In this document: in pieces, positions 52,873 through 60,873 of the stretch | Position numbering within the stretch: the first letter of the stretch is position 1 | Layout: every line of letters begins with the position of its first letter | Origin: JAIQFF01 sp963725615 | Lineage (GTDB): Bacteria > Acidobacteriota > Terriglobia > Terriglobales > Acidobacteriaceae | DNA: 64,000 nucleotides | Direction of reading: 5' to 3' | Assembly (NCBI GenBank): GCA_963725615.1 | Contig: CAVRZO010000031.1 | Coordinates: 62,001-126,000 of the forward strand | Notes under the pieces: generated by a model | The model's database searches: none | Told to the model about the DNA's origin: nothing | Seen by the model: the letters and a program-made list of their open reading frames with translations, nothing else | Translations under genes and position numbers: made by a program

Positions 52873-53271
52873 TCAGCCCATCATGGTCGTGTGTTCCGGC
52901 CGGATCTTGTAAATCACGCGCTGTTCGGTCGGCTGGCGGTAAGGATACTTGTCCACACCCAGATACTTCTTGGCCAGTTTGTCGATGTGAGCGTCGGCGC
53001 CCTCTTCCGTGATTTCGACCACCCGCCCGCGGATTTCAAGATACCGGTAGGGATTATCCGGATCGACAATGGCCAACGCCACGCGCGGGTCGCGGCGCAC
53101 GTTGCGATCTTTTTGGCGGCCTTTGGCAGAATTGAAGACGACGAGGTCGCCTTCCAGATCGCACCACACCGGCGTCACCTGGGGACGGCCGTCGGGCATC
53201 AGCGTGCCCAGACTCGCGAACGCGCGTTTGCTGAACAGATCACGATATTTTTCGGGGATGGCCGAGGACAT
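52873..53271 (-). CDS. PPOX-class (FMN/F420-binding split-barrel) protein
   Basis: 132 residues from ATG 53271, with AGGAGG 5 nt upstream. MSSAIPEKYRDLFSKRAFAS, LGTLMPDGRPQVTPVWCDLE, VVFNSAKGRQKDRNVRRDPR, VALAIVDPDNPYRYLEIRGR and the closing YRQPTEQRVIYKIRPEHTT. This is the pyridoxamine-phosphate-oxidase-like split barrel of the F420-dependent (TIGR03618-like) group. The substrate is unknown. The longer open frame (211 codons) reads through a repeat region and is rejected. Confidence 0.88.
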   Translation of the reverse strand: MSSAIPEKYRDLFSKRAFASLGTLMPDGRPQVTPVWCDLEGDLVVFNSAKGRQKDRNVRRDPRVALAIVDPDNPYRYLEIRGRVVEITEEGADAHIDKLAKKYLGVDKYPYRQPTEQRVIYKIRPEHTTMMG

Positions 53272-53744
53272 GCATACCTCCTGGGTTATGCGAAGAACGT
53301 CATGCGTACAGCACTGAGGGATTATAGCCGCGTGGCACCGGAGGCTGGCAACCAGCTGAAATCCACGGCAGCGGGTCAGTTTAAACTTTTCACCCGCTGT
53401 CATCCTGAGGAAGCGGAGCCCTTCGCACAGCGAAGGGCTCCCGACGAAGGACCCATGCATTGCGGACGATAGCGGCACCAAAATCCTGCCGGACCTGATG
53501 ATGTGCATTTACGCTGGATTTAACCCGGCACTGCAGCTGAGGGCGGCAGGGAATGCACGGGTCCTTCGTTTGCTTTCGTCCCGCTTCGCGTGACGAAAGA
53601 CTGCGCTCAGGATGACAGCCTTGTGGTGCCCGGAATAATGAGTTCGGAGCTTGCTCCCAACTGACCACACCAAGCCGTTCCGCAGTTTTGCATCTTTTTC
53701 AAGCTCCAGTAAACTACTCTACGTTTTCGGATCGCGAAAATATC
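53272..53744. repeat. intergenic region with a 219-bp MITE-like element (family F)
   Basis: From 53399 to 53617 lies an element with ends TGTCATCCTGAG/CTCAGGATGACA and inner inverted repeats (CGAAGGACCC at 53445 against GGGTCCTTCG at 53560). It has no coding capacity. It shares its ends with the 150-bp element at 41763. The remaining bases carry the promoters of the divergent genes. Confidence 0.8.
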
Positions 53745-54653
53745 ATGCCCACCCGTCGCCTACCGCTTCTGCTTGGATTCATCCTGCTGTTTTGCATCGC
53801 CGTCCCGGCGATCAGTGGACAAACTGCGGCTCCCGCGCCTCCGACGGTGGTCTTCATGACCGATTTCGGCGTGCGGGACGATTCGGTAGCGCTCTGCAAA
53901 GGCGTGATGTACTCGATTGGGCCGGAACTACGCATCGTGGATCTCACACACGAGGTCACGCCGTTCTCCATACTGGACGGCGCCCGCTTCCTGTACGGCG
54001 CAAGCCCCTACTTTCCAGCGGGCACGGTGTTTGTGACGGTCATCGACCCCGGGGTCGGAAGCACACGCAAGGCGGTGGTGGTGAAAACGAAGCGCGGCCA
54101 GTATTTCGTGCTGCCCGACAATGGCCTGATGACCCTGGTCCAGGACCGCGATGGAATCGAAGCAGTGCGCGAGATCACGAACCGCGAATGGATGATCGGC
54201 ACGGCGTTGTCGTCGACTTTCCACGGACGCGACATCTTTTCTCCAGTCGCCGCCCACCTCGCCCATGGCGCGGACTGGACAAAAGTCGGACCCGAATTGC
54301 CGGCGAGCAAGTTAGTGCGGCTCGATCTCGTGGCTCCGCGGCTCGATGAGCGGGGACTGAGCGGTGAAGTGATCGCCACTGATGGCCCGTTCGGCAACCT
54401 GGTCACAGACGTCAGCGGCGATGATTTTCTCAAGCTGGGTTACCAGCTGGGACAGACCGTGCACCTCACCGTCGGCAAGACGGAAATGGACATGCCCTAC
54501 GTCCGGACTTTCAGCGACGTGCCGCTGAAGAAGCCGCTGCTGTACATCGATTCGCGTGGCAATGTGGGTTTGGCAGTCAACCAGGATAGTTTCCAGGCCG
54601 TCTATTCCATCAAGCTGCCAGTCCCGATTTTCTTCTCGCGCGCGAAAAAGTAA
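53745..54653 (+). CDS. exported SAM hydrolase/halogenase-like (DUF62) protein
   Basis: 302 residues from ATG 53745. A strong signal peptide (PLLLGFILLFCIAVPAISG) precedes the family blocks: VFMTDFGVRDDSVALCKGVM, RIVDLTHEVTPFSILDGARF, FVTVIDPGVGSTRKAVVVKT (Asp and Arg) and SSTFHGRDIFSPVAAHLAHG (His). Known members hydrolyse S-adenosylmethionine to adenosine and methionine, or chlorinate/fluorinate it. They are usually cytoplasmic; an export signal is unusual. The short upstream frame from 53688 adds no similarity. No ribosome site better than AAAAT. Confidence 0.85.
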   Translation: MPTRRLPLLLGFILLFCIAVPAISGQTAAPAPPTVVFMTDFGVRDDSVALCKGVMYSIGPELRIVDLTHEVTPFSILDGARFLYGASPYFPAGTVFVTVIDPGVGSTRKAVVVKTKRGQYFVLPDNGLMTLVQDRDGIEAVREITNREWMIGTALSSTFHGRDIFSPVAAHLAHGADWTKVGPELPASKLVRLDLVAPRLDERGLSGEVIATDGPFGNLVTDVSGDDFLKLGYQLGQTVHLTVGKTEMDMPYVRTFSDVPLKKPLLYIDSRGNVGLAVNQDSFQAVYSIKLPVPIFFSRAKK

Positions 54654-54722
54654 CTCCTGGATTGGCTCGGGTGAGATGGTGTGGACGCGGGCGACTCGCC
54701 CGCGCAAACCTCAAGTGAAAAA

Positions 54723-55580
54723 CTAGTGCGGAGGACCGGGCAATTCCTCAACATCCTTCGCCATCTCAGGCAGCACCGCCCGCACCAGGGCAACGAAGTC
54801 GCCCTTCACCCGCTCCCCCGTCTCCAGCACTTCTTCGTGATTGATCACCTGGTCGAGAATTCCCGCAGCCATGTTGGTGACGCACGAAATCGCCAGAACT
54901 TTTATTCCCATGTGCCGCGCAGCAATCACCTCGGGGACAGTGGACATCCCGACCAGATCAGCGCCAATCGTCCGCAAGTAGCGAATCTCCGCCGGAGTCT
55001 CGTAGTTCGGTCCCAGCAGCCCGGCGTACACGCCCTGATAAAGCGTCTTGCCCGCCTTCTTCGCGGCCGCTAGCGCGATCTCGCGATAGGGCTTCCAATA
55101 GGCCTGTGTCATGTCCGGAAAACGCGGGCCGAAGCGCTCGTCATTGGGACCGGCCAGCGGATTGTGGCCTTGCAGATTGATGTGGTCGGTGAGCACGACC
55201 AGCGCGCCCTGCTTGTATTCCAGATTGATGCCGCCGGCCGCGTTAGTAAGAATGACGGCGCGAATATTCATGCAGTCGAACACCCGCATGGGAAAAGTGA
55301 CTTCGTGGGCAGAGTAGCCTTCGTACAGGTGCACGCGTCCCTGCATGACCGCTACCGGAACCCCGGCGGCTTTCCCGAATACCATCTGCCCGGCGTGTCC
55401 AACGGCGGTCGAGCGCGGGAAAAAAGGAATGTTTGTGTAGGGGACTCGCGTGGAGTCGGAGAGCTCGTCGGCAAATCCGCCCAGACCGGAACCCAGGACG
55501 AGGCCGACCTTGGGGCGCACGGAAGTCTGCGACAGCAGGAAATGCGCGGCCGCTCCGGCTTTGCTGAAGTCGTCATTCAT
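54723..55580 (-). CDS. purine nucleoside phosphorylase
   Basis: 285 residues, trimeric-type PNP. GLVLGSGLGGFADELSDST (phosphate loop), MQGRVHLYEGYSAHEVTFPM, ILTNAAGGINLEYKQGALVV, YETPAEIRYLRTIGADLVGM and SCVTNMAAGIL. It cleaves inosine/guanosine with phosphate, linking to hpt for base salvage. The start overlaps the prpD-like stop by 8 bp, so they are translationally coupled. Confidence 0.95.
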   Translation of the reverse strand: MNDDFSKAGAAAHFLLSQTSVRPKVGLVLGSGLGGFADELSDSTRVPYTNIPFFPRSTAVGHAGQMVFGKAAGVPVAVMQGRVHLYEGYSAHEVTFPMRVFDCMNIRAVILTNAAGGINLEYKQGALVVLTDHINLQGHNPLAGPNDERFGPRFPDMTQAYWKPYREIALAAAKKAGKTLYQGVYAGLLGPNYETPAEIRYLRTIGADLVGMSTVPEVIAARHMGIKVLAISCVTNMAAGILDQVINHEEVLETGERVKGDFVALVRAVLPEMAKDVEELPGPPH

Positions 55581-57048
55581 TTCGCAAATCCTGGTATCGC
55601 CGGGTCTTCGTTTTGGACTTCTTCTTCGACGCCGCCCTGCTCGATACCCGTTTCACGTCTGCCTTCATCAGCGCCATCAGCTTGCTCACGGACCCAACTT
55701 TTTCCAGGTTCCAGATCGCTTGCTTCAGCTTCTTCTGGGCGCCGTCCGACAGTACGCCTTCCGCGAGCGCAGCGAACTTTTCTTCGACTTCGGCATCAGA
55801 CAGCGGGTTGCGCGGATCGCCCTTGGGATAATCCAGCTGCTTGGTGAACGTCCGCCCGTCGGTGGTCGTGAGATTTACGATCACACGCTGCAGCGCCGGG
55901 AACACTTTCTCGATCTCCGGATCGGCAACCACTTCGACTTTCTTCAACTGGGCGCGGATGGTTGGGTCCATGATCTTGTCCATCTCGAACTGTACCGGCG
56001 TGACCTGCCGCTCTGCGATCGCTGCCGCAATCACGTAGGGCAAGGAGTGGTCCGCCGTCTCCTTCGTCCGCGGATCGTATTTGCTGGGATCAGAAAGAAT
56101 GTCGGCGGCCCGCGCCAGAGAACGAATCTGGACTCTCTCCACCTGCTCCGGCTTCAGGTCGTTCGATTTGACGATATCGAGCACGGCGGAAATCGGCGTG
56201 TGGGTCAGCGCTTCGGTGGGAAAGGCCTTCATGCCGCACTGCGTAATCCGCCACGACTCGCCCAGTCCGTCGGTCAGCAGATTCAATTTCCATGACGGGC
56301 CGAAACAATGGGTCAAACCTTCCTTGCCGTCCACCACGTGCTCGGGTCCGGTGTAGCCTTTCTCCGCCATGAGCGCAGCCAGCACTCCGCTTTGCGTGGC
56401 CATGGGGTCAACCGTGTTTTTCATCATGGTCAGCTTGCCGGCGGTCACCGCGCCCAGGGTCGCGTGCCTGCTAGCCGAAATGCCGATGGCGTGCTGGATC
56501 TGTTCCCATCCCAGATGAATGGCCCGGCCCGCGACGATGGGCGAGACAAACGCAGTCAGGGTTGCGTGATGCCAGCCGCGCTCGCGAATCCCGGGAAACG
56601 CCGCTTCGCAGAAACGCATCTCGAACTCATGTCCAAGGACGAGCCCGACGATCAACTCCCTGCCATCGCTTTTCGCGCGTTCGCAGGCGGCCAGCGCCGC
56701 CGGAAAAATATCGGACGGGTGCGACGGGTCCTGCTTCCAGTAAATGTCGTTGTAGTCCATGCAGCGGATCATCAACCCGTTGGCCAGTGACGCCGAAACC
56801 GGATCGATGCGCTTGCCCGTGCCAATCACGGTGGCCAGCCCGGGCCCGGCAATTTCGTCGAGCACAGCCAGCGCGATTTTCACATCGTGCTGCTGATACC
56901 CGCCCAGGGCGCAACCCACCGAATCGAGCAAAAAACGCTTGGCCTGGTACACCGCTTCTTGCGAGAGGTGCGCGTAGCTCAGACCGCCAGCCCAGCGGGA
57001 CATGCCCGCGGTGATGGTTTCCTTTGTGGCAGTTTCTTTCGTGGCCAA
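55573..57048 (-). CDS. MmgE/PrpD-family dehydratase-like protein
   Basis: 491 residues. The MmgE/PrpD N-domain (residues 15-265: GLSYAHLSQEAVYQAKRFLL, RCMDYNDIYWKQDPSHPSDI with the conserved Asp/His pattern, LVLGHEFEMRFCEAAF) and C-domain (THTPISAVLDIVKSNDLKPE, YDPRTKETADHSLPYVIAAA) are complete. A basic tail (RAASKKKSKTKTRR) is added. Family members dehydrate 2-methylcitrate, cis-aconitate-like acids or itaconate precursors. No prpB or prpC is next to it. Middle gene of an HD-PrpD-PNP operon. Confidence 0.92.
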   Translation of the reverse strand: MATKETATKETITAGMSRWAGGLSYAHLSQEAVYQAKRFLLDSVGCALGGYQQHDVKIALAVLDEIAGPGLATVIGTGKRIDPVSASLANGLMIRCMDYNDIYWKQDPSHPSDIFPAALAACERAKSDGRELIVGLVLGHEFEMRFCEAAFPGIRERGWHHATLTAFVSPIVAGRAIHLGWEQIQHAIGISASRHATLGAVTAGKLTMMKNTVDPMATQSGVLAALMAEKGYTGPEHVVDGKEGLTHCFGPSWKLNLLTDGLGESWRITQCGMKAFPTEALTHTPISAVLDIVKSNDLKPEQVERVQIRSLARAADILSDPSKYDPRTKETADHSLPYVIAAAIAERQVTPVQFEMDKIMDPTIRAQLKKVEVVADPEIEKVFPALQRVIVNLTTTDGRTFTKQLDYPKGDPRNPLSDAEVEEKFAALAEGVLSDGAQKKLKQAIWNLEKVGSVSKLMALMKADVKRVSSRAASKKKSKTKTRRYQDLRNE

Positions 57049-57059
57049 CTCGAGGTCTC

Positions 57060-57617
57060 CTATTTCAGCTTTATGTTCTTGGGATTTTTGAAGGGCAAAA
57101 ATGCCATGAAGTCGGCGTGGTGCACGATGTAGGCCTCGGTGGTGCGTTTCACCAGGTCGCCCTCAGCAGCGTGGGCAGCGATGATGTGGCAAACGGCATC
57201 CGGCACGCCGCACTCCAAGGCCAACGCCACGCCGGTAAATGGATGCCGCAACGCCTCTCCCCGCTCACTCTGCCGGCTCTTGCCATCGGCGCCCAGTTCA
57301 TATTCCAGCAACTTCCCCACATCGGCGAGGATGGCACCCGCGATCACGGTGTCCATGTGGATTGGCAGCGCGCGCCCCATGAATCCCTGCATGGCCTCAG
57401 CGCTCTGGCGCGCAATGTGGACGACGCACCGCTTGTGCTCCATAAAAGTGATCGGGCAATTGGGCACCAGCAGGGTGAAGGGAATACGATTCAGGTCGTC
57501 CGGCTTCAGCGGGCTGCGCTCCAAGGCCTTGACCCAGGTCTGCGTGACCTGGCTGCGCAGGTTCTTGTCTTCGATCCATTGGATCTCCGGCCAAAGCTTG
57601 GCGACTGCCTCGTGCAT
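57060..57617 (-). CDS. HD-domain phosphohydrolase-like protein
   Basis: 185 residues from ATG 57617, with GGAGG before it. It has the HD pattern: FMEHKRCVVHIARQSAEAMQ (first His), DTVIAGAILADVGKLLEYEL (in place of the strict HD pair, a D-x-x-K layout), LRHPFTGVALALE (His), and IIAAHAAEGD and YIVHHADFMAF (His, Asp). Metal-dependent phosphohydrolase likely. First gene of the operon. The long open frame of 323 codons begins inside the upstream gap and is rejected. Confidence 0.85.
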   Translation of the reverse strand: MHEAVAKLWPEIQWIEDKNLRSQVTQTWVKALERSPLKPDDLNRIPFTLLVPNCPITFMEHKRCVVHIARQSAEAMQGFMGRALPIHMDTVIAGAILADVGKLLEYELGADGKSRQSERGEALRHPFTGVALALECGVPDAVCHIIAAHAAEGDLVKRTTEAYIVHHADFMAFLPFKNPKNIKLK

Positions 57618-57862
57618 TCGTGAGCCCTCCGCGAAACGATTTAGCTTACCGTGCGGATGCAGCAGGAGTCGAGGGGGCATCCGGTTTCGTGGGTGGGTGA
57701 TTGAAAATCCCCAAAGGTTGTCAAGGGTTAGGGTTGCTTTTGCGCAAACAGCACCGCCAGGTTTTGAGAATGCGTCGAGCTCGCATCCCAGGGTGGGACA
57801 ATAACGTGCGACAATAGGCGGCGCTCTGAAAGAAGCAGCTTCGGTTGCGCAATCGGGGCCGA

Positions 57863-58231
57863 ATGTATATCGCGTACCTCGTGGTAACGATCGTCTTCGC
57901 GTTAATGGTCGCATTTTCCGGCATCGGGAAAATTCGGCGCGATCCGCATCAAGTGCGGGTGATCCACGAAACCGTGGGCGTACGGTTAAAGTTTTTTCCG
58001 CTTCTGGCGGCTTGTGAGTTTGCCGGCGCATTGGGACTTCTGGCCGGGATCGCGTGGCCGCCCTTAGGGATCGCGGGCGGCATTGGTCTCCTGCTCTACT
58101 TTTTGGGCGCCGTCGTGTCGCATGTGCGTGTCGGCGATTTCAAAGGCATTGGATCTGCCGCCTTTATGCTGGTGGTTGCGTCGGGAGCGCTCGTTCTGAG
58201 GATCCTTACATATAAGCCGGGCGTTCTGTGA
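57863..58231 (+). CDS. DoxX-family small membrane protein
   Basis: 122 residues with four transmembrane helices: IAYLVVTIVFALMVAFSGIG, FPLLAACEFAGALGLLAGIA, IGLLLYFLGAVVSHVRVGDF and AFMLVVASGALVLRILTY. SGIGKIRRDPHQVRVIHETVG is the DoxX signature after helix 1. Function not established; DoxX proteins are implicated in thiol/redox homeostasis. The ribosome site before ATG 57863 is weak. Confidence 0.85.
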   Translation: MYIAYLVVTIVFALMVAFSGIGKIRRDPHQVRVIHETVGVRLKFFPLLAACEFAGALGLLAGIAWPPLGIAGGIGLLLYFLGAVVSHVRVGDFKGIGSAAFMLVVASGALVLRILTYKPGVL

Positions 58232-58263
58232 CCGACTGGCTGCCGGTTGTCGAGTGGCGCCCT

Positions 58264-58294
58264 TCAATGCAGCGCTAAAGCGCTGCTCCACCCA
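58264..58294. repeat. dispersed palindrome, family G (reverse copy)
   Basis: TCAATGCAGCGCTAAAGCGC followed by TGCTCCACCC. It is the reverse complement, with two differences, of the copy at 46632. Confidence 0.7.
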
Positions 58295-58364
58295 AAAATC
58301 AAAATCCACCACCCCGGAAAGCCCCCGTTGCCTGCCGCTACCCGCGGAGTTAGCATGGGCGACC

Positions 58365-59348
58365 ATGACCAAACTTCTCGTATTGTTCGCGCTATTCCTG
58401 ATGTTGGCGATTGCCCCCGCACAGAACGCAAACCCTTCGGCCGCGGATGCCGTGTACCCCATCCGCGAAGGCTACGTGAACGCGCACGGCGTCATGATCT
58501 ATTACAAGAGCTTCGGGCGTGGTCAGCCCTTGATGCTCCTGCATGGCGGGCCCGGCGCGTCCCATGACTACTTCCTGCCTCATCTGCTCGCACTGGCCCG
58601 GCACCATCGCCTCATCTTCATCGACGAGCGCGGATCGGGCCGCTCGCAGCCGCTGGAGGATGCCGCCGGCTACACCGTCGAAAATATGGTGGAGGATGTG
58701 GAGGCGGTGCGCGAGGCACTGGGTCTCGGCCGGATCAGCCTGCTGGGGCACTCCTACGGCGGCGTGCTGGCGCAGGCCTATGCGTTCAAATATCAGAAGA
58801 ATCTCTCAGCGCTGATCCTGGGCAGCACTTTCGCCAGCACCAAGGCGATTAATGAAGTATTCCTGCATATGAAAGAGAAGATGCCGGCGGAGCTGCGCGA
58901 CCACATCAACAACATGGAAGCCGAGGGCCTCTACGGCCACGGCAAGGACTACGAGAAGAACCGCTACACCTCGGAGTACATGACCGCGGCCTGGGGCGAC
59001 GGATATTTTCCCTATATCTACCAGAACCATCCCGATGCGAACTACGACCCCGTCGATGGCGGGAAAATTTCCTGGGAGCTTTACCGCGAGATGTGGGGCA
59101 CCCACGGAGAGTTTGTGATTGACGGCAACCTGAAGTCGGTCGAATACACCAACCGGCTGCCCGCCATCAAAGTTCCGACGCTCATTCTGGTAGGCGACCA
59201 TGACGAGGTGGACCCGTCTCTGTCGCAGACTATCCACAAGAAGGTCGCTGGTTCGAAGCTGGTAATCCTGCCGAAATCCGGCCACATGACTTTCGTGGAC
59301 CAGCCCGGCATGTTCCAGAAGGCAGTAGAGGAATTCCTAGCGAAGTAG
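58365..59348 (+). CDS. exported proline-iminopeptidase-like alpha/beta hydrolase
   Basis: 327 residues from ATG 58365. Signal peptide (LLVLFALFLMLAIAPAQNA), then an alpha/beta-hydrolase core: LMLLHGGPGASHDYFL (oxyanion loop), LIFIDERGSGRSQPLED, LLGHSYGGVLAQAYAF (nucleophile Ser), LILVGDHDEVDPS (Asp) and LPKSGHMTFVDQPG (His). The HGGPG motif and ERGSGRS point to the prolyl aminopeptidase/tripeptidyl branch. It probably releases N-terminal residues from peptides outside the inner membrane. Confidence 0.9.
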   Translation: MTKLLVLFALFLMLAIAPAQNANPSAADAVYPIREGYVNAHGVMIYYKSFGRGQPLMLLHGGPGASHDYFLPHLLALARHHRLIFIDERGSGRSQPLEDAAGYTVENMVEDVEAVREALGLGRISLLGHSYGGVLAQAYAFKYQKNLSALILGSTFASTKAINEVFLHMKEKMPAELRDHINNMEAEGLYGHGKDYEKNRYTSEYMTAAWGDGYFPYIYQNHPDANYDPVDGGKISWELYREMWGTHGEFVIDGNLKSVEYTNRLPAIKVPTLILVGDHDEVDPSLSQTIHKKVAGSKLVILPKSGHMTFVDQPGMFQKAVEEFLAK

Positions 59349-59493
59349 TCAGGGAGTAGAAACGAAAAAGTGGAGGACGGGCGTCCCGCCCGTCCCTACG
59401 GCCCAGCTACCCCCAGGTCCAGCGCTCCCAGCATTGGCCTTCCGGGCATCTTCATGATTAGCCGCCCGGTGTTAGAGTGCCATCTAAGGCCCT

Positions 59494-60174
59494 ATGAAGC
59501 TGACATTGGCGGGATCGGTACTTGTGGTTCTTGCGTTGCTGGGATCCTCCACAGCGCAGCAGGGCGCGGCCACGGGCGAGCCCATCGTCCTGGCGACCGC
59601 TCCTCTGCCCAAGGGATTCCTGCGCCAGCCCTATCACTTCAAGCTGGAGGCGCAAGGCGGCATCACTCCTCTCAGATGGGAAGTGACCAACGGATCGCCG
59701 CCCGAGGGAATCGAACTCGCCCCGGACGGCACTCTCAGCGGTACGCCCCTGGAAGTCGACAGCTTCCATTTTGTGGTGACCGTCTCCGATAGCGGCAAGC
59801 CCGTCGCTCAAAAGAAAAAAGAGTTCACGCTCGAAGTGGTAGCCCCGCTCGTGGTCGAGTGGAGCAAGAAACCGAAGATTACCGGCCACCGCCTGGACGC
59901 GGCGATTCGAGTATCCAACCAGACCGGGGAGGATTTTGATTTCACCGTGATCGCGCTCGCGGTCAACGAGAATGGCCGAGCCACCGCCGTCGGCTACCAG
60001 CACTTCATCCTGAAGAAAGATACCGATGAGTTTGAAATTCCGTTTGGAGAAAACCTGCCCCAGGGATCCTACGACCTGAACGTGGATGCGGTGGGTGAAG
60101 TGGAGGCCACGAATACCATCTTCCGCGCCCGGCTGGCGCCGGCGGGAAAACTGCAGGTGGTGCAGGGCCCCTGA
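59494..60174 (+). CDS. secreted protein with a putative Ig-like domain
   Basis: 226 residues. Signal peptide (LAGSVLVVLALLGSSTAQQG), then an Ig-like He_PIG domain: GFLRQPYHFKLEAQGGITPL, NGSPPEGIELAPDGTLSGTP. A second beta-sandwich follows (DFTVIALAVNENGRATAVGY, LPQGSYDLNVDAVGEVEATN). Likely a periplasmic or surface binding protein without catalytic residues. Its 3' end touches the candidate structured RNA on the opposite strand. Confidence 0.8.
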   Translation: MKLTLAGSVLVVLALLGSSTAQQGAATGEPIVLATAPLPKGFLRQPYHFKLEAQGGITPLRWEVTNGSPPEGIELAPDGTLSGTPLEVDSFHFVVTVSDSGKPVAQKKKEFTLEVVAPLVVEWSKKPKITGHRLDAAIRVSNQTGEDFDFTVIALAVNENGRATAVGYQHFILKKDTDEFEIPFGENLPQGSYDLNVDAVGEVEATNTIFRARLAPAGKLQVVQGP

Positions 60175-60185
60175 CTAACGCATGG

Positions 60186-60520
60186 AACAAAAATAAGAGC
60201 CCCGAGGTGGTGTTAAGCCCATTCATCTCGGCCAGTAGCTCGCTTTAGACCCTCACCGACCTGCTCTCGTCGCTACCCTTGCGGGCTGCTCCGCGCGATC
60301 ATGCTCGGGCTCCGGGCTTACCGCCAACCGGACAAACCTGCCTAACGCCTCGGGACTCTATCCTGCCTCCGACATATCTTCTTGTTCGCCTCGACCAGCA
60401 CTTTGCTATAGACCCTTGCCCGCCTTCCCTCCGTCATCTTGCGATGCAGAGAGTGACTTGGCTTGAGCCCCGGACGCCGCACCAACCGGGAAAACTTCAG
60501 AAGCTGTCAAAGAACGAGTT
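60186..60520 (-). ncRNA. candidate structured RNA of unknown family
   Basis: On the minus strand, about 335 nt without an open frame can fold into several stems. One is a GNRA-capped hairpin CATC-GCAA-GATG (60435-60446). Another is TCCG-GTT-GGC-GGTAA-GCC-CGGA (60311-60332). A wobble-containing stem GGTCGGTG/CTACTGGCC forms at the 3' side. A long-range AAGCC/GGCTT pairing is possible between the two ends. It begins CGTTCTTTGACAGC and ends AACACCACCTCGGGGCTC followed by TTATTTTTG. Its size and guide-free layout remind me of HEARO/IscB-omega-type RNAs that have lost their protein, but I cannot confirm this. It fills most of a 700-bp gap with no gene. Confidence 0.45.
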
Positions 60521-60789
60521 TGTTTTACTCCTTCTAATTTTAGAGTCAATAAGAAAGGGGGCGTTTTATCTGCTGAAAAATCAATCGAGTGCAGCCCGTC
60601 CACAGCGGGGTGCCACAGATTTGGTGCAGACTGAACCCTCCGGGACTGCATTTCTCTTATCGCGCTGGCATTTTCCGGCGGATTCTGGGACTGCAACGAA
60701 GGTGGTCAGCAAGTGCGCTATTCATCGGCTGTGAAAATCGGGCAAGATCCGCACTGGAGGCGTAGTTCACCGCCGTTCGATATTTCATC

Positions 60790-60832
60790 TTTGCGTCCTT
60801 TGCGGTTTCTTTTGCGACCTTTGCGGTTACGA
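60790..60832. repeat. family-E repeat
   Basis: TTTGCGTCCTTTGCGG then TTTTGCGACCTTTGCGGTT. Direct units like those at 23303. It lies about 40 bp upstream of the adenosine-deaminase-like gene. Between the structured RNA and this repeat I see nothing assignable. Confidence 0.75.
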
Positions 60833-60873
60833 TCTCTGGGTGCAAAGCCGCGAAAAACTCGCCATCAGGTAAA

